64,000 bases of DNA. Source: Pseudorhodoferax sp. Leaf265. GTDB lineage: Bacteria; Pseudomonadota; Gammaproteobacteria; Burkholderiales; Burkholderiaceae_C. The stretch lies in NCBI RefSeq assembly GCF_001422365.1, contig NZ_LMMT01000039.1, positions 432,138-496,137 on the forward strand. Reading direction: 5' to 3'. This document shows, one piece after another, positions 7,681-18,425 of the stretch (position 1 is the first letter of the stretch; each line of letters starts with the position of its first letter). The notes under the pieces were generated by a model. That model was not told the origin of the DNA. It did no database searches and worked only from the letters and a program-made list of their open reading frames with translations. Made by a program: the position numbers and the translations under genes.

Positions 7681-8817
7681 TCATTCCGCCGGACGCCAGA
7701 GCGTCTTCGGGCTGCAATCGGCCGGGCTGGCGCAGCCGCACAGGGCCATGGCGATCTCCAGTTCGTCGCGCAGCAGGCGCAGCACGTGGGCCACGCCCAC
7801 TGCGCCGGCGTTGGCCAGGCCCCACACCACTGGCCGTCCGACCAGTACGGCGCGAGCGCCCAGCGCCATGGCCTTCAGCACATCGGTTCCGCGGCGGATG
7901 CCGCCGTCCACCAGCACGGGCAGGGCGCTGCCGATCGCGTCGACGATGGGCGGCAGCAACGCTGCGGTGGGGGGCATCGTGTCCAGGGTCCGGCCACCGT
8001 GGTTGGACACGATGATCCCGCCCAGCTGCAAGGCCGCTGCCTGGCGCGCGTCATCGGCATGCGTGATGCCCTTGAGCAGCACCGGCAGCCGGCTGATGGA
8101 CTGCAGCCATTGCACATCGTCCCAGGTCGGGGCGTGCCGCAGCAGGGCGTCGAACATCGCGCTTTGGCCTGGCGCCAGCGTGACGGGCGGCGCCGGGGGC
8201 AAGCCCGCCAGGTGCACCGCTGCCGCATGGGGCGGCACCTGGAAGCCGGCACGGCGTTCGCGGTCGCGCGCGCCACTGGTCGGCGCGTCCACGGTCAGCA
8301 CCAGGGCCTCGTAGCCGGCCTGCTCAGCGCGTTGCACCAGTTCGCGCGTGAAGCCGCGGTCGTGCTGCAGGTAGAGCTGAAACCACAGCGGGCCGCGGTC
8401 GGGCGCGTGCGCGATGGCTGCGGCAATGGTTTCCAGCGGCGTGCTGGCCTGGGTGCTCAGTACCAGCCCCGCACCGAGCGCGGACGCCGCGTGGGCTGTG
8501 GCCAGCTCGCCGTCACCGTGCGCCATGCGCTGGAATGCCACCGGGGCCACGAGGATGGGGTGGGCCAGCTGGCGGCCCAGCAGTTCCACACGTGTGTGCC
8601 CGCCTTGCAGCGGGCGCAGCACGCGGGGGTGCAGCTGCAGTGCGTCCCAGGCTGCGCGGTTGGCGCGCAGCGTGATTTCGTCGCCCGCACCGCCGCTGAA
8701 GTAGGCCCAGGCGTTGTCGTCCAGCCGTGTGCGGGCATGGACCTCGTGGTCTGCCAGCGTGGCCAGGCCTGCAGGCAGGCGGTCGACAGCGGGAACGGGC
8801 GGTGGGGCTGCAGGCAT
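7681..8817 (-). CDS. FMN-dependent alpha-hydroxy-acid oxidase/dehydrogenase
   Basis: This 378-residue enzyme of the lactate oxidase/glycolate oxidase/mandelate dehydrogenase superfamily oxidises a 2-hydroxyacid to a 2-oxoacid using FMN. The TIM-barrel motifs are complete: DNAWAYFSGGAGDE near residue 35, FQLYLQHDRG near 155, LLKGITHADDA near 245, the catalytic histidine in VSNHGGRTLD near residue 270, and the FMN phosphate site LVDGGIRRGTDVLKAMALGA. No signal peptide is seen. It lies 26 bases downstream of the PiuC-like hydroxylase on the same strand, so it is probably the last gene of a receptor-hydroxylase-oxidase unit. The substrate cannot be told from sequence. Confidence 0.88.
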   Translation of the reverse strand: MPAAPPPVPAVDRLPAGLATLADHEVHARTRLDDNAWAYFSGGAGDEITLRANRAAWDALQLHPRVLRPLQGGHTRVELLGRQLAHPILVAPVAFQRMAHGDGELATAHAASALGAGLVLSTQASTPLETIAAAIAHAPDRGPLWFQLYLQHDRGFTRELVQRAEQAGYEALVLTVDAPTSGARDRERRAGFQVPPHAAAVHLAGLPPAPPVTLAPGQSAMFDALLRHAPTWDDVQWLQSISRLPVLLKGITHADDARQAAALQLGGIIVSNHGGRTLDTMPPTAALLPPIVDAIGSALPVLVDGGIRRGTDVLKAMALGARAVLVGRPVVWGLANAGAVGVAHVLRLLRDELEIAMALCGCASPADCSPKTLWRPAE

Positions 8818-8843
8818 GCCGCCAGTATCGCAAGCGCCCTCGC

Positions 8844-9521
8844 TCAGGTCTCGGCCCAGCGCCGGACCAGGTTGTGGTACAGCGCGGTCAGGCTCAGCAC
8901 TTCGGCGCTGTCGCCGCCACGGGCGCGCAGCTTCTGGATGGTTTGGTCCAGCTCGAACAGCATGTGGCGCTCGGTGTCGTCGCGCACCAGGCTCTGCAGC
9001 CAGAAGAAGGCGCCGATGCGGGTGCCGCGCGTGACCGGCTCCACGCGGTGCAGGCTGCTGGAGGGATAGAGGATCAGGTCGCCGGCCGGCAGCTTGACAG
9101 CATGCGTGCCGTAGGTGTCGGACACGACGAGCTCGCCGCCGTCGTACGCGCCGGGATCGGTCAGGAACAAGGTGCATGACAGGTCGGTGCGCAAGCTGCT
9201 GCCATCGGGCAGGTGGTGTAGGGCGCTGTCCACGTGCATGCCGTACTGGCCACCACCCTCGTAGCGGTTGAACAGCGGCGGCGTGAAGCGCCGCGGCAGG
9301 GCCGCAGCGTGGAACAGCGCCGAGCGCGACAGCGCCGCCAGGATCTGCTGGCCCAGCTGGCGCGCCAAGGGCGTACCTGCGGGCAGCTGCAGGTTGCGCT
9401 TGACGGCTGCGCCCTGGGTGCCCGCCGTGCTGCGGCCGTCTTGCCAGTCGGCGGCCGCCAGCGCAGTGCGCATGGCCTGCACGGCAGCGGCGTCCAGCAC
9501 CTCGGGAACATGCAGCAACAC
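8844..9521 (-). CDS. PKHD-type Fe(II)/2-oxoglutarate-dependent hydroxylase, PiuC/YbiX family
   Basis: This protein of about 225 residues has a GTG start ([15 protein letters not shown]), matching the usual N-terminus and length of the YbiX/PiuC family. The iron ligands are visible as HVD in [11 protein letters not shown] (near residues 96-98) and a distal His in [15 protein letters not shown] (near 158). The 2-oxoglutarate-binding Arg lies just after. Genes of this family regularly sit beside catecholate siderophore receptors (fiu-ybiX, piuA-piuC), as here, 14 bases after the receptor gene. The biological substrate is unknown; modification of a siderophore or its breakdown product is plausible. 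Confidence 0.88.
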   Translation of the reverse strand: MLLHVPEVLDAAAVQAMRTALAAADWQDGRSTAGTQGAAVKRNLQLPAGTPLARQLGQQILAALSRSALFHAAALPRRFTPPLFNRYEGGGQYGMHVDSALHHLPDGSSLRTDLSCTLFLTDPGAYDGGELVVSDTYGTHAVKLPAGDLILYPSSSLHRVEPVTRGTRIGAFFWLQSLVRDDTERHMLFELDQTIQKLRARGGDSAEVLSLTALYHNLVRRWAET

Positions 9522-9535
9522 GGCGGTCTCCGGGC

Positions 9536-11827
9536 TCAGAACTTCAGCGTGGCCGTCATCACGGCAGAGCGCGGCGTGCCGATGGTGGCCCGGTTGCCGG
9601 CGTTGTTGATGCGCGCGATGTAGAACTTGTCGGTCAGGTTGAACACGTTGAGCTGCAGCGAGAAGTTCTTGTTGACCTCGTAGCCCAGCATGGCGTCCAG
9701 CACGGTGTAGCTCGGGATCTGCGGCACGAAGGCCACTGCCGCCGCATTCGTTGAACGGGCCTGGGTGTCCACGTAGCGCACGCCGCCACCCACGGTCAGG
9801 CCGAAGGGCAGCTTGTAGGTGCTCCACAGCGTGGCGGTGAGCTTGGGCGAATAGCGCACGGCAGCGCCCGTCGTCGTCGCCGTGCGCAAGCCCTCGATCA
9901 CCTTGGCGCTGGTGTTGGCCACGCCAGCGATCAACTGCCAGGCCGGCGTGATCTGGCCGATGGCGCTGAGCTCCACGCCCTGCACGCGGGTCTTGCCGTA
10001 CTGGTCGACCGCGCCGGTCACTGGATCGGGTGTGCCGACCTCGTTGGTGTTGTCGGTGCGGAACAGGGCGGCGGTCAGTGCCAGGCGCTTGTCCAGCACA
10101 TCCCACTTGGTGCCCAGCTCGGCGGTGCGGGCCTTCTGCGGGCCCATGTTCGGGCTGTTGCTGTTGCCAGCCGTGGTGTTCAGCGCGAAGTCGCTGCCTG
10201 GCGGCCGCGCCGACGTGGCGTAGGCCGCGTAGAGGCTGCCGTTGGGCGCGGGCTTGTAGACCACGCCGAGCTTGCCGGTGAACAGGCTGTCGGAGTCCGA
10301 CAGCCTGGTGGCGGCCGTGGTCGCGCCCGTGGCCGGCAGGCTCAGGTACTCGGTGCGGTAGTGTTCCCAGCGCACACCCGCGCTGACCTGCCAGGCCGGG
10401 CTGAGCTTGATGGTGTCGAACAGGTAGGCTGCAGTGGTCGTCACCTCGCCTTGGGTGCTGGCGCCGTTCGGTGTCACCGGAACCAGGGGGCGGCCCATGT
10501 CCGGCGCGTAGAGGCTGGCGAAGGCCTGGTAGCTGGCCGGCGTCACGACGCCGGTGGTGGGGTTGGTGCTGGCCGGGATCAGCACGCCGTTGCTGGCGTT
10601 GATGTTCGCGGCCAGGGTGCCGTTGGTCTGCTTCTCGCGCGCCAGTTCCAGGCCACCGCTGAAGCTGTGGTCCAGCCCGCCGAGCTTCAGGTCCGCCGTG
10701 ATATTGGTCTGGTTCGCCAGGATCTCGTTGCGCTGCAGCTTGCCTTGCGGCAGCACGCGGATCATCCACGAGGCCGGGTCCGCCGCATTCGTCCCCGGCG
10801 CGAAACCGTTGGAGAAGGGCGCGGTCAACACCAAATCCTGCTTGGTGCGGCCCCAGCGCGTGATGTTGCGCACCGTCACGCCTGGCGCGAGGTCGTGCTC
10901 GATGCGGGCCGTGAACATGTCGGAATCGACGTCGTCGTGGTCGGAGGACCAACCGTAGAAGTTGCTCTCGTCCACCGCGGGGAAACTGGTCGCCCCACGC
11001 GGCGCGGATGCCGACCAGCCGGGCAGCCGCGTCGTCACGAAGCCGCCGTCCGGCCGGTTGCGCCGGTTCATGTGCAGGTACGAGAAGGAGATCCGCGTCG
11101 GCGTGCCCAGGCCCAGGGCCAGCGAGGGCGCAAAGCCCCAGCCCTTGTTCTTGACCTCGTCGCGGTCGACCACGCCGCTGTCCTGCGCCATCAGGTTCAG
11201 GCGGAACGCGGCCGTGCCGGTTTCGTTGAGCTTGCGGTTCAGGTCCAGCGTGCTGCGCTTGTGGCTGCCGCTGCCCAGGCTCACGGTGGCGCTGGCGTCG
11301 TTCTCGGCGAACGGCAGCTTGCTCTGCAGGTTGATGTAGCCGTTCGGCGAGCCGCGGCCGATGTCGGTGCCGGCCGGGCCCTTGACCACCTCGACCTGCT
11401 CGATGTTGAACATGTCGCGCGTGATGGTGCCCACGTCGCGGATGCCGTCCACGAAGATGCTGCCCTGTGCGTCGAAGCCGCGCAGGTAGACCGCATCGCC
11501 GGTGGCCGTGTTGCCGTTCTCGCCCATCTGCAGGGTGATGCCGGGCGTGTTGCGCAGCGCGTCGGTCAGCGTGGTGGCGGCTTGGTCACGCAGCACTTCC
11601 TTCTTGATGACGGTGATGGTCTGCGGCGTGTCCACCAGCGGCTGCGTGAGCTTGGGCGACGAGGCGCGCTCGGCCTTGTATTCGCTTTCGGCGGTGGACT
11701 GGACCTGGACTTCGCGCAAGGTGCCGGACGTGGTCTGGGCGGCGACCGGCAGTGCGGCCATGGCGACCAGGGTCGCGGCCGCGGCGCTGCCCGCACGCGG
11801 GTGCTTGCGGCTGGTGATGTAAGACAT
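9536..11827 (-). CDS. TonB-dependent catecholate-type siderophore receptor (Fiu/PiuA-like)
   Basis: This 763-residue outer-membrane receptor has a signal peptide (residues 1-30, ending AALPVAAQ). A TonB-box region and plug domain follow from about residue 55 ([57 protein letters not shown]). A 22-strand barrel ends in the terminal Phe motif TATLKF. The plug resembles Fiu/PiuA siderophore receptors and imports ferric siderophores using TonB-ExbBD energy. A Fur-box-like site lies 129 bases upstream. The gene order receptor, hydroxylase, FMN oxidase on one strand suggests one iron-controlled unit. The ligand is inferred from family and gene neighbourhood only. Confidence 0.9.
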   Translation of the reverse strand: MSYITSRKHPRAGSAAAATLVAMAALPVAAQTTSGTLREVQVQSTAESEYKAERASSPKLTQPLVDTPQTITVIKKEVLRDQAATTLTDALRNTPGITLQMGENGNTATGDAVYLRGFDAQGSIFVDGIRDVGTITRDMFNIEQVEVVKGPAGTDIGRGSPNGYINLQSKLPFAENDASATVSLGSGSHKRSTLDLNRKLNETGTAAFRLNLMAQDSGVVDRDEVKNKGWGFAPSLALGLGTPTRISFSYLHMNRRNRPDGGFVTTRLPGWSASAPRGATSFPAVDESNFYGWSSDHDDVDSDMFTARIEHDLAPGVTVRNITRWGRTKQDLVLTAPFSNGFAPGTNAADPASWMIRVLPQGKLQRNEILANQTNITADLKLGGLDHSFSGGLELAREKQTNGTLAANINASNGVLIPASTNPTTGVVTPASYQAFASLYAPDMGRPLVPVTPNGASTQGEVTTTAAYLFDTIKLSPAWQVSAGVRWEHYRTEYLSLPATGATTAATRLSDSDSLFTGKLGVVYKPAPNGSLYAAYATSARPPGSDFALNTTAGNSNSPNMGPQKARTAELGTKWDVLDKRLALTAALFRTDNTNEVGTPDPVTGAVDQYGKTRVQGVELSAIGQITPAWQLIAGVANTSAKVIEGLRTATTTGAAVRYSPKLTATLWSTYKLPFGLTVGGGVRYVDTQARSTNAAAVAFVPQIPSYTVLDAMLGYEVNKNFSLQLNVFNLTDKFYIARINNAGNRATIGTPRSAVMTATLKF

Positions 11828-11955
11828 GGATGCTCCGTTGGATCTGCGGGGGTGGCCTGGCTGGCTGGCGCAGATCGGCCCCGGAGGGGCGCAAAGGAGC
11901 GGGTGGCGGGCTAGGGAATGTGCCGCCGGTCAACGGCCGCACAAGGCGTACAGAT

Positions 11956-11974
11956 GATATTTATTCTCATTCTT
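11956..11974 (-). promoter_or_regulatory. Fur-box-like site upstream of the siderophore receptor
   Basis: The plus-strand 19-mer GATATTTATTCTCATTCTT matches the Fur consensus at 13 of 19 positions by eye. It is a conspicuous AT-rich island in GC-rich DNA, 129 bases upstream of the receptor ATG and between divergent-side neighbours. It supports iron repression of the receptor unit. Confidence 0.72.
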
Positions 11975-12013
11975 CTTGGGAAGTGTGACGTTGTGTGACG
12001 ACAACGTCACGTC

Positions 12014-13423
12014 TCACAGTGGCGGCCGCACCCAGCCGCCGCCCAGTGCCTTGTACAGGTCCACTGCCGAGGTCAGCCGCGCCAGCCGCTGCTGCGCCAG
12101 GCTGTCCTGGGCCGAGAACAGCGTGCGCTGCGCGTCCAGCGTGCTGAGCAGGTCTTCCACGCCTTCGCGGTAGCGCAGTTCGGCCAGGCGCAGCGAGCGC
12201 TGGGCCTCGTCGCGGATCGCCAGCTGCGACTGCTCCTGGCTGCGGTTGCGCGCGATGTTCGAGAGGCTGTCCTCCACTTCTTTGAGCGCGCTGTGGATGG
12301 AGGCGCGGTAGCTCTCCACCAGCACGCGGCGCTGCGATTCGCTCAGCAGCACCTGGTTGCGCAGCCGGCCGCCGTCGAACAGCGTCTGCGCCACCGAGGC
12401 CGTGAGCCCCACGCTGAAGCTCGGGTTCGCGAGCGACAGCAGCGCGCTGCTGGCCAGGCCGGTCGAGCCCGAGAGCTCGATGCTGGGCAGCAGGGCCGCG
12501 CGGGCTGCGGCCACATTGGCGTCGGCCGCCTGCAGTGCGGCCTCGGCGCTGGCCAGGTCCGGGCGGCGCAACAGCAGGTCCGACGGCAGGCCCGGCGCCA
12601 CGGCCGGCACGGCCAGCGCGTCCAGCGGCATGCCGGCCACCGTGAAACCCTGCGGCGCGCGGCCCAGCAGCAAGGCCAGCGCGGTCAGCGCCTGGCGCTG
12701 CTGCACCTGCAGCGGCTCGATAGTGGCGCGCTGGCTCAGCACGGTGGTGCGCTGGCGGGACAGATCCAGCGCCGAGGCCGCGCCGTTGTCGTAGCGCGCC
12801 TGCACGATGCGGAACACACGCTCGGCGATGGCCAGGTTCTCCTGCGCGATCGCGAGCCGCACGCGCAGCGCCAGCACCTGGAAGTAGGCATTGGCCACCG
12901 CGCTGCTGACGGACAGGCGCACTGTCTGCAGGTCGTAGCGGCTGCCCGTCAGCGCGGCCTGGGCGCTGTCCACGTTGGCGGCCAGCCGGCCCCACAGGTC
13001 GATCTCGTAGCTGGCCGACAGCGACACACCCGAGGAGCGCGCACTGCTGCCGCTGGCACCCGGGGGATCGGTGTAGCGGTCCGCCGTGCTGGCGCCACCC
13101 GAGAGCGAGGGGAACAGCGAGGCACCGGCATTGCGCGCTGCCAGCTCGGCCTGGCGCACGCGTTCGGCCGCGATCGCGAGGTCGGTGCTGCCGGCCAGCG
13201 TCTGCTCGACCAGCGCCGCGAGCTCGGGCGCGGCAAAGCTGTTCCACCAGTCTGGCTGCAGCGCATCCAGGCCAGCCGGCGCTTCGGCGAACTGGGTCGG
13301 CACGACGGGTTCGGCGCGCGGCGGCTCGACCGGCGGCGCGGCGCAGCCAGCGGCCACGAGCGCGAACAGGGCGGCGAGGGCAGTGCGCCGAAAAGGCGGA
13401 AAAAGCATGGGGAAATCACTCAT
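12014..13423 (-). CDS. NodT-type outer-membrane efflux lipoprotein (TolC family)
   Basis: This 469-residue outer-membrane factor begins [19 protein letters not shown], with lipobox VAAGC near residue 27, so it is a lipoprotein channel of the NodT/OprM class. Two TolC repeats with coiled-coil helices follow: [20 protein letters not shown] near residue 140 and [18 protein letters not shown] near 350. It forms the outer-membrane exit duct for the MacA-MacB pump encoded just upstream. The ATG overlaps the macB stop as ATGA, indicating translational coupling. An internal ATG at 13408 would also retain the signal peptide. The exported substrate is unknown. Confidence 0.9.
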   Translation of the reverse strand: MSDFPMLFPPFRRTALAALFALVAAGCAAPPVEPPRAEPVVPTQFAEAPAGLDALQPDWWNSFAAPELAALVEQTLAGSTDLAIAAERVRQAELAARNAGASLFPSLSGGASTADRYTDPPGASGSSARSSGVSLSASYEIDLWGRLAANVDSAQAALTGSRYDLQTVRLSVSSAVANAYFQVLALRVRLAIAQENLAIAERVFRIVQARYDNGAASALDLSRQRTTVLSQRATIEPLQVQQRQALTALALLLGRAPQGFTVAGMPLDALAVPAVAPGLPSDLLLRRPDLASAEAALQAADANVAAARAALLPSIELSGSTGLASSALLSLANPSFSVGLTASVAQTLFDGGRLRNQVLLSESQRRVLVESYRASIHSALKEVEDSLSNIARNRSQEQSQLAIRDEAQRSLRLAELRYREGVEDLLSTLDAQRTLFSAQDSLAQQRLARLTSAVDLYKALGGGWVRPPL

Positions 13424-15402
13424 TCGGAAGACAGGGCCACGACCGGGTCCAGCCGCGCGGCCTTGCGCGCCGGCAGCCAGCCGAACACCAGGCCGGTGGC
13501 GAACGCACAGCCGAAGGCCAGCAGTACGGGCGTGAGCGAATACTGGATCGGCGTGTCGAAGGCCGCGATGATGGCCGCGGTGACGAGCCCGCCGGCGACG
13601 CCGATGGCGCCGCCCAGCGCGGAGACCACCACCGCCTCGATCAGGAACTGCTGCAGGATGTTGCGCTCGCGGGCGCCCGTGGCCATGCGGATGCCGATCT
13701 CGCGCGTGCGCTCGGTCACCGAGACCAGCATGATGTTCATCACGCCGATGCCACCGACCAACAGCGAGATCGCGGCGATGGAGCCCAGCAGCATCGTCAT
13801 GGTGTTCTGCGTCTGCGCGCTGGCCGCCAGGATGGAGGCCATGTTGCGGATCTGGAAGTCCACCACGCCGTGGCGCTCGAGCAGCAGCTTCTCCACGGCT
13901 TCCTGCGTCTCGTCGATGCGCGACACATCGTCCACCGCCACCGTCACGTTGCGCAGGAAGCGCTGGCCCGACAGCCGCAGGCTGCTTGTCGCATAGGGCA
14001 GGAACACCACGTCGTCCTGGTCGCTGCCCGTGGGCGAGGCACCGCGCTCTGACATCACGCCCACCACCTGCAGGATCAGGTTGTTGATCAGCACGTACTG
14101 GCCCACCGGGTCGCTGCCGTCGGCGAACAGGGCGTTGGCCACGGTCTGGCCCAGCACCGCCACCTTGGCGTAGGTCTGGTCGTCCTCCTCGCTGAAGAAG
14201 CTGCCCTGCGCCACCGGCCATTGCCGCGCGATCGGGAACTTGGCCGAGGTGCCGGTCACGGTCGTGCTGTAGTCGGCGCCCGAGCGCCGCAGCGTGGCCG
14301 TGCTGGTCTGCTCCGGCACGGCGGCCAGCACATTGGGCACCGCGTCGATGGCGTAGACGTCGGGCAGCACCAGCGTGGCCGTGCTGTTGAAGCCGCGCTG
14401 GTTGGGGGCGCCCGGCCGCACCAGCAGCAGGTTGGAGCCCATGGCGCTGATGCGGTCGATCACGGCCTGCTTGGCGCCGTCGCCGATGGCCAGCATGGCG
14501 ATCACCGAGCCCACGCCGATCACGATGCCCAGCAGCGTCAGCACGGAGCGGAACACGTTGGCGCGCAATGAGCGCAGCGCCATCTTGGCGGCCTCGACCA
14601 CGTCGCCCAGGAAGGAGCCGCCACCGCGGTGCGGCGGCGGCGTGAAGGCGGTGGTCTCGGGCGGCCGGTCGGCGGTGCCGCTGTCCGACAGGATGTGGCC
14701 GTCCTTGATCTCGATCAGCCGGTGCGCGTGTTCTGCCACTTCGCGGGCGTGCGTGATCAGGATCACCGTATGCCCGCGCGCCGACAGGTCGGCCAGCAAG
14801 GCCATCACGTCGGCGCCGCTCCTGCTGTCCAGTGCGCCCGTAGGCTCGTCGGCCAGGATGATGCGCCCGCCATTCATGAGTGCCCGCGCGATCGACACGC
14901 GCTGCTGCTGCCCGCCAGACAGCTGGTTGGGCCGGTGGTGGTGGCGCGCGCCCAGGCCCAGCCCGCTCAGCAGCTCCAATGCATGCGCATGGCGCCGGGC
15001 CGCCGGCATGCCGGAGTACATGGCCGGCACCTCGACATTCTCGGCCGCGCTGGCGGTGGCGATGAGGTTGTAGCTCTGGAACACGAAACCGAAGTCGTCG
15101 CGGCGCAGCAGCGCGAGCTCGTCGCGCGAGAGCTGCGAAACGTCGCGGCCCAGGAAGTGGTAGCTGCCCGTGGTCGGTCGGTCCAGGCAGCCCAGGATGT
15201 TCATGAGCGTGGACTTGCCTGAACCCGAGGCGCCCACGATGGCGATGAACTCGCCCTCGCGAATGGTCAGGTCGATGCCGTGCAGCACTTGCACCGACAG
15301 GTCGCCGTTGGCGTAGGTCTTGGTGACGCCTTTCAGTTCGATCAGCGGTGCGCCCGGCGGGAAGGCCGCAGGCGTCAGCGCCGGGTCTTCCACCGGCTTC
15401 AT
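13420..15402 (-). CDS. macB: MacB-type ABC transporter, fused ATPase-permease
   Basis: This 660-residue protein has an N-terminal ABC ATPase with Walker [10 protein letters not shown] near residue 55, signature [15 protein letters not shown] near 160 and Walker [13 protein letters not shown]. Four membrane helices with the large MacB periplasmic domain follow: first helix at about residue 290 ([18 protein letters not shown]), last three beyond residue 530 ([20 protein letters not shown] onward). MacB proteins work by mechanotransmission, extruding substrates such as macrolides, peptides, siderophores or toxins through an outer-membrane duct. The start overlaps the macA stop as ATGA, and its own stop overlaps the next gene the same way. 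Substrate is not predictable here. Confidence 0.92.
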   Translation of the reverse strand: MKPVEDPALTPAAFPPGAPLIELKGVTKTYANGDLSVQVLHGIDLTIREGEFIAIVGASGSGKSTLMNILGCLDRPTTGSYHFLGRDVSQLSRDELALLRRDDFGFVFQSYNLIATASAAENVEVPAMYSGMPAARRHAHALELLSGLGLGARHHHRPNQLSGGQQQRVSIARALMNGGRIILADEPTGALDSRSGADVMALLADLSARGHTVILITHAREVAEHAHRLIEIKDGHILSDSGTADRPPETTAFTPPPHRGGGSFLGDVVEAAKMALRSLRANVFRSVLTLLGIVIGVGSVIAMLAIGDGAKQAVIDRISAMGSNLLLVRPGAPNQRGFNSTATLVLPDVYAIDAVPNVLAAVPEQTSTATLRRSGADYSTTVTGTSAKFPIARQWPVAQGSFFSEEDDQTYAKVAVLGQTVANALFADGSDPVGQYVLINNLILQVVGVMSERGASPTGSDQDDVVFLPYATSSLRLSGQRFLRNVTVAVDDVSRIDETQEAVEKLLLERHGVVDFQIRNMASILAASAQTQNTMTMLLGSIAAISLLVGGIGVMNIMLVSVTERTREIGIRMATGARERNILQQFLIEAVVVSALGGAIGVAGGLVTAAIIAAFDTPIQYSLTPVLLAFGCAFATGLVFGWLPARKAARLDPVVALSSE

Positions 15403-16901
15403 CAGCGCGGGCCTCCAGGTGGCAGCATGGGCATGCCGCCACCGCCCTGCAGGCCGGAGCGCTGTTGGCCGGCGCCCTGGTTGCCCCTCGCACCCGAGGC
15501 CGCGCCGGCCGGCTGGCGCAGGCCGGCGATGACCTCGTCGCCCTCGGCCAGGCCGGACAGGATCTGCACCTGCACGCGGTTGCCGATGCCGATCTCCACG
15601 CGGCGCTCCTCGGTGCGGCCTTCTGCGTCGATCACGCGCACCGTGGCCTGGCGCGGTCCGCGCGGCGGCATGCCGGTCGGGCCCATGAACAGGCCACGGT
15701 TGACGGCCTCGGCAGCCTGGTTTGGTGCACGCACGGCGGCCACACGCTCGGCCGGCGGCGCATCGGCCTTCACGGGCGTGCGGGGACCGGCCTCGGCACC
15801 CTCGCGTTCGCGCCGCGGATCGGCCGGCTGGCCTTCGGTCGGTGCACGCGCGCCTGAGGCGGCGGCCGCGGGCGCCGATGCCGCGCCAGCCGGACCGCCA
15901 GGCCCCGATTGGCGGCGCGGCCCGCGCGGCTGGCTCTGCACAGCGCCAGCCGGCACCAGCAGCGTGCCCTGCGCCTGGGCTGCGATGAAGAACACCTGGG
16001 CCGTCATCGAGGTCATGAGGCGCTGGTCGGCGTTGGGCACGTCGAACAGCGCGTTGTAGAGCACCACGTTGTTGGTCACGGTGGGTGTGGGCTCCACCTT
16101 GCGCAACCGGCCGTACCAGCGCTGGCCCTGGCTGCCCAGCGTCGTGAAGTACACGGGCATGGTCACGCGCAGCCGGCCCACGTCGGCCTCCGACACCTGC
16201 GTCTGCACCGTCATGGTCGACAGGTCGGCCACGCGCAGGATGATGGGCGCGGACTGGTTGGCATTGAGCGTCTGGCCCTGGCGCGCCGTGACCGAGACCA
16301 CGGCGCCCGAGATCGGGGCGTAGATGCGGGCGTAGTTGAGGTTGGCCTCGCTGGCCCGGAGCAGGGACTGGGTCTGCTCGATCGAGGCCTTCTGCGCCGC
16401 CAGTTGGGCCTCGGCCGAGCGCAGGTTGTTCTCGGCCGTGCGCAGCGCCTCGACCGTGGTGGCGTCGGCCGCTATCAGGTTCTTTTGGCGCAGGTGCTGG
16501 TCGCGCGCCAGCACCAGGGCCGCCTCGCGCACGAGCAGGTTGGCCTGCAGGCTGCGCAGTCCGGCGCGGCTGGCGTCCACGTTGGCCAGCAGCACCGTGG
16601 GGTCGATCTCGGCCAGCAGGTCGCCCTGCTGCACGATGGAGCCCACCTCCACATGGATCCGCTTGAGCTGGCCGCTGACCTGGGCGCCCACGTCCACATA
16701 GTCGCGCGGCTGCAGCGTGCCCGTGGCGGTGACCAGATCCTCGATGTCGCCGCGTTGCACCTGGACGATCTGGTACTGGTCGCGCGGGTTCTCTGCCTGG
16801 AGCCAGGTCTTCCAGCTCAGGTAGCTGCCGCCCGCGAGCAGCGCGACGGCCGCCACGAGGCCGATCACGCGGGGCCAAAGGGGTTTTCGGGTAGAGGGCA
16901 A
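15402..16901 (-). CDS. macA: MacA-type periplasmic adaptor (HlyD/RND membrane fusion protein)
   Basis: This 499-residue adaptor is anchored by an N-terminal helix (residues 10-28, [19 protein letters not shown]). It has a barrel-sandwich half motif ([20 protein letters not shown]), a long alpha-hairpin (residues 105-190) and beta-barrel domains. It links MacB to the outer-membrane factor. It is much longer than E. coli MacA (371 residues) because of a Pro/Ala/Gly-rich insertion at about residues 315-400 and a Gly-rich tail ending [10 protein letters not shown]. That insertion contains no recognisable domain and is probably disordered. It is the first gene of the macA-macB-nodT unit, whose three genes all overlap by ATGA. 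Confidence 0.9.
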   Translation of the reverse strand: MPSTRKPLWPRVIGLVAAVALLAGGSYLSWKTWLQAENPRDQYQIVQVQRGDIEDLVTATGTLQPRDYVDVGAQVSGQLKRIHVEVGSIVQQGDLLAEIDPTVLLANVDASRAGLRSLQANLLVREAALVLARDQHLRQKNLIAADATTVEALRTAENNLRSAEAQLAAQKASIEQTQSLLRASEANLNYARIYAPISGAVVSVTARQGQTLNANQSAPIILRVADLSTMTVQTQVSEADVGRLRVTMPVYFTTLGSQGQRWYGRLRKVEPTPTVTNNVVLYNALFDVPNADQRLMTSMTAQVFFIAAQAQGTLLVPAGAVQSQPRGPRRQSGPGGPAGAASAPAAAASGARAPTEGQPADPRREREGAEAGPRTPVKADAPPAERVAAVRAPNQAAEAVNRGLFMGPTGMPPRGPRQATVRVIDAEGRTEERRVEIGIGNRVQVQILSGLAEGDEVIAGLRQPAGAASGARGNQGAGQQRSGLQGGGGMPMLPPGGPR

Positions 16902-17017
16902 GGTGCGGACTGAAATTTGTTACAGACAGTAGCGCGCGAGTATGCCGGCACACGGCCCGCAGCCGATCTGCATTGTGTTGCCCGAACATGGCGCTGCGGT
17001 AAAGCCATTGCGCCAAT

Positions 17018-17045
17018 GAAAAACGGCGGGGAGAACCCCGCCGTT
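17018..17045 (-). terminator. Rho-independent terminator after bacterioferritin
   Basis: A perfect 10-bp stem AACGGCGGGG/CCCCGCCGTT with a 4-base loop (17022-17045) is followed on the minus strand by a T run. It lies 24 bases past the bfr stop. Confidence 0.85.
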
Positions 17046-17069
17046 GCCATCGGAGATTTCAGCGCTGCG

Positions 17070-17546
17070 TCACTCGAGCTCGCCCATCTGGCTTTGCAGG
17101 TAGTTCTGCAGGCCGACCTTCTGGACCAGGTCGATCTGGGTTTCCAGGAAGTCGATGTGCTCTTCGGTGTCGTCCAGGATGCCTTGCAGCAGGTCGCGCG
17201 AAACGTAATCGCGCACGGTCTCGCAATGGGCGATGCCGTCCTTGATGGTGGCCTGCGCGCCGTATTCCATCTTGAGGTCGCAGTTCAGCAGCTCGGGCAC
17301 GTCTTCGCCCACCATGAGCTTGCCCAGATCCTGCAGGTTGGGCAGGCCGTCCAGCATGAAGATGCGGTCCATGAGCTTGTCGGCATGCTTCATCTCGCCG
17401 ATGGATTCCTCGTATTCCTTCTTGGCCAGCTTGGTCAGACCCCAGTGCTTGAGCATGCGGTAGTGCAGGAAGTACTGGTTGATGGCGGTCAGCTCGTTCT
17501 TGAGTTGCGCCTGCAGGTGTGCGATGACTTGGGGGTCGCCTTGCAT
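17070..17546 (-). CDS. bfr: Bacterioferritin
   Basis: This 158-residue ferritin-like protein begins [20 protein letters not shown]. The diiron ferroxidase residues are in place: Glu18 in [10 protein letters not shown], the Glu-x-x-His pair in [12 protein letters not shown] near 51-54, Glu near 94, and Glu-x-x-His in [11 protein letters not shown] near 127-130. The heme-ligand Met lies in the segment [11 protein letters not shown]. It stores iron as a 24-mer and oxidises Fe(II). The releasing partner Bfd is encoded at 7271-7561. It is monocistronic with its own terminator and divergent from ahpC across 264 bases. Confidence 0.94.
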   Translation of the reverse strand: MQGDPQVIAHLQAQLKNELTAINQYFLHYRMLKHWGLTKLAKKEYEESIGEMKHADKLMDRIFMLDGLPNLQDLGKLMVGEDVPELLNCDLKMEYGAQATIKDGIAHCETVRDYVSRDLLQGILDDTEEHIDFLETQIDLVQKVGLQNYLQSQMGELE

Positions 17547-17810
17547 GGGGTATTCCTTCTTATGCTGCTGTGGTGTGGATCAAGCCGCGCATTCTCGTGC
17601 TCCTCCAAGGCGGGCACCAGACAAAGCCCCCGCATTCGCGGTGTGGCTGCGGCTGACATTGATAGGCGTTCTTGCTCAGAGCGTGACAGACCGGTGGCCG
17701 CGCATTGGCTTTTTCAATGCAGCCCATATCGGCAAACGATTGGTCTGCGCCTGGGTGCGGGGGTTAAAGTTCGGGCTTCGCGATTTCCCAACTGCCTTCA
17801 TAGGAACAAC

Positions 17811-18386
17811 ATGTCTTTGATCAACACGCAAGTCCAACCCTTCAAGACCACCGCCTTCGTGAACCGCGCCGGCAAGGGCGAGTTCATCGAAGTGACCGAA
17901 GCGACGCTGAAGGGCAAGTGGTCCGTCCTGATCTTCATGCCGGCAGCCTTCACGTTCAACTGCCCGACCGAGATCGAAGACGCTGCCGAGAACTACGCCG
18001 AATTCCAGAAGGCAGGCGCCGAGGTCTACATCGTGACCACCGACACGCACTTCTCGCACAAAGTCTGGCACGAAACCTCGGACGCCGTCGGCAAGGCCAA
18101 GTTCCCGCTCGTCGGCGACCCGACGCACCAGCTGACCAACGCCTTCGGCGTGCACATCCCCGAAGAAGGCCTGGCACTGCGCGGCACCTTCGTGGTCAAC
18201 CCCGATGGCGTGATCAAGACGCTGGAAATCCACTCCAACGAAATCGCCCGTGACGTGTCGGAAACCCTGCGCAAGCTGAAGGCCGCCCAGTTCACCGCCG
18301 CCAACCCTGGCCAGGTCTGCCCGGCCAAGTGGAAGGAAGGCGCGAAGACGCTGACGCCTTCGCTGGACCTGGTCGGCAAGATCTAA
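17811..18386 (+). CDS. ahpC: Alkyl hydroperoxide reductase subunit C (peroxiredoxin)
   Basis: This 191-residue typical 2-Cys peroxiredoxin begins MSLINTQVQPFKTTAFVNRA. The peroxidatic cysteine is Cys51 (AAFTFNCPTEIED) and the resolving cysteine is Cys170 (PGQVCPAKWKEG). It reduces hydrogen peroxide and organic peroxides, with electrons from AhpF encoded next. The start at 17811 fits the family; an open frame continues far upstream but has no similarity. A strong hairpin lies between ahpC and ahpF, so ahpC transcripts probably exceed ahpF. I looked for an OxyR site upstream and found only weak partial matches (near 17660). Confidence 0.95.
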   Translation: MSLINTQVQPFKTTAFVNRAGKGEFIEVTEATLKGKWSVLIFMPAAFTFNCPTEIEDAAENYAEFQKAGAEVYIVTTDTHFSHKVWHETSDAVGKAKFPLVGDPTHQLTNAFGVHIPEEGLALRGTFVVNPDGVIKTLEIHSNEIARDVSETLRKLKAAQFTAANPGQVCPAKWKEGAKTLTPSLDLVGKI

Positions 18387-18425
18387 GTAGCCCCGGCAAC
18401 GGCAGGGCGCGTGCAGCGCCCCACC

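Noticed and set aside
8844-10952. A 702-residue minus-strand frame spanning the hydroxylase and part of the receptor region
   Set aside because: Only the last 225 codons (from GTG 9521) resemble a protein family; the rest is an out-of-frame reading of the receptor gene.
12014-15493. A single 1159-residue frame across macB and the NodT gene
   Set aside because: The part upstream of 13423 is a shifted reading of macB; the genuine protein starts at the ATGA overlap.
17640-17810. OxyR site upstream of ahpC
   Set aside because: Only weak fragments of the ATAG-N7-CTAT pattern (near 17660) were seen; not enough for a call. A small hairpin CATTG/CAATG (17704-17720) is also unremarkable.
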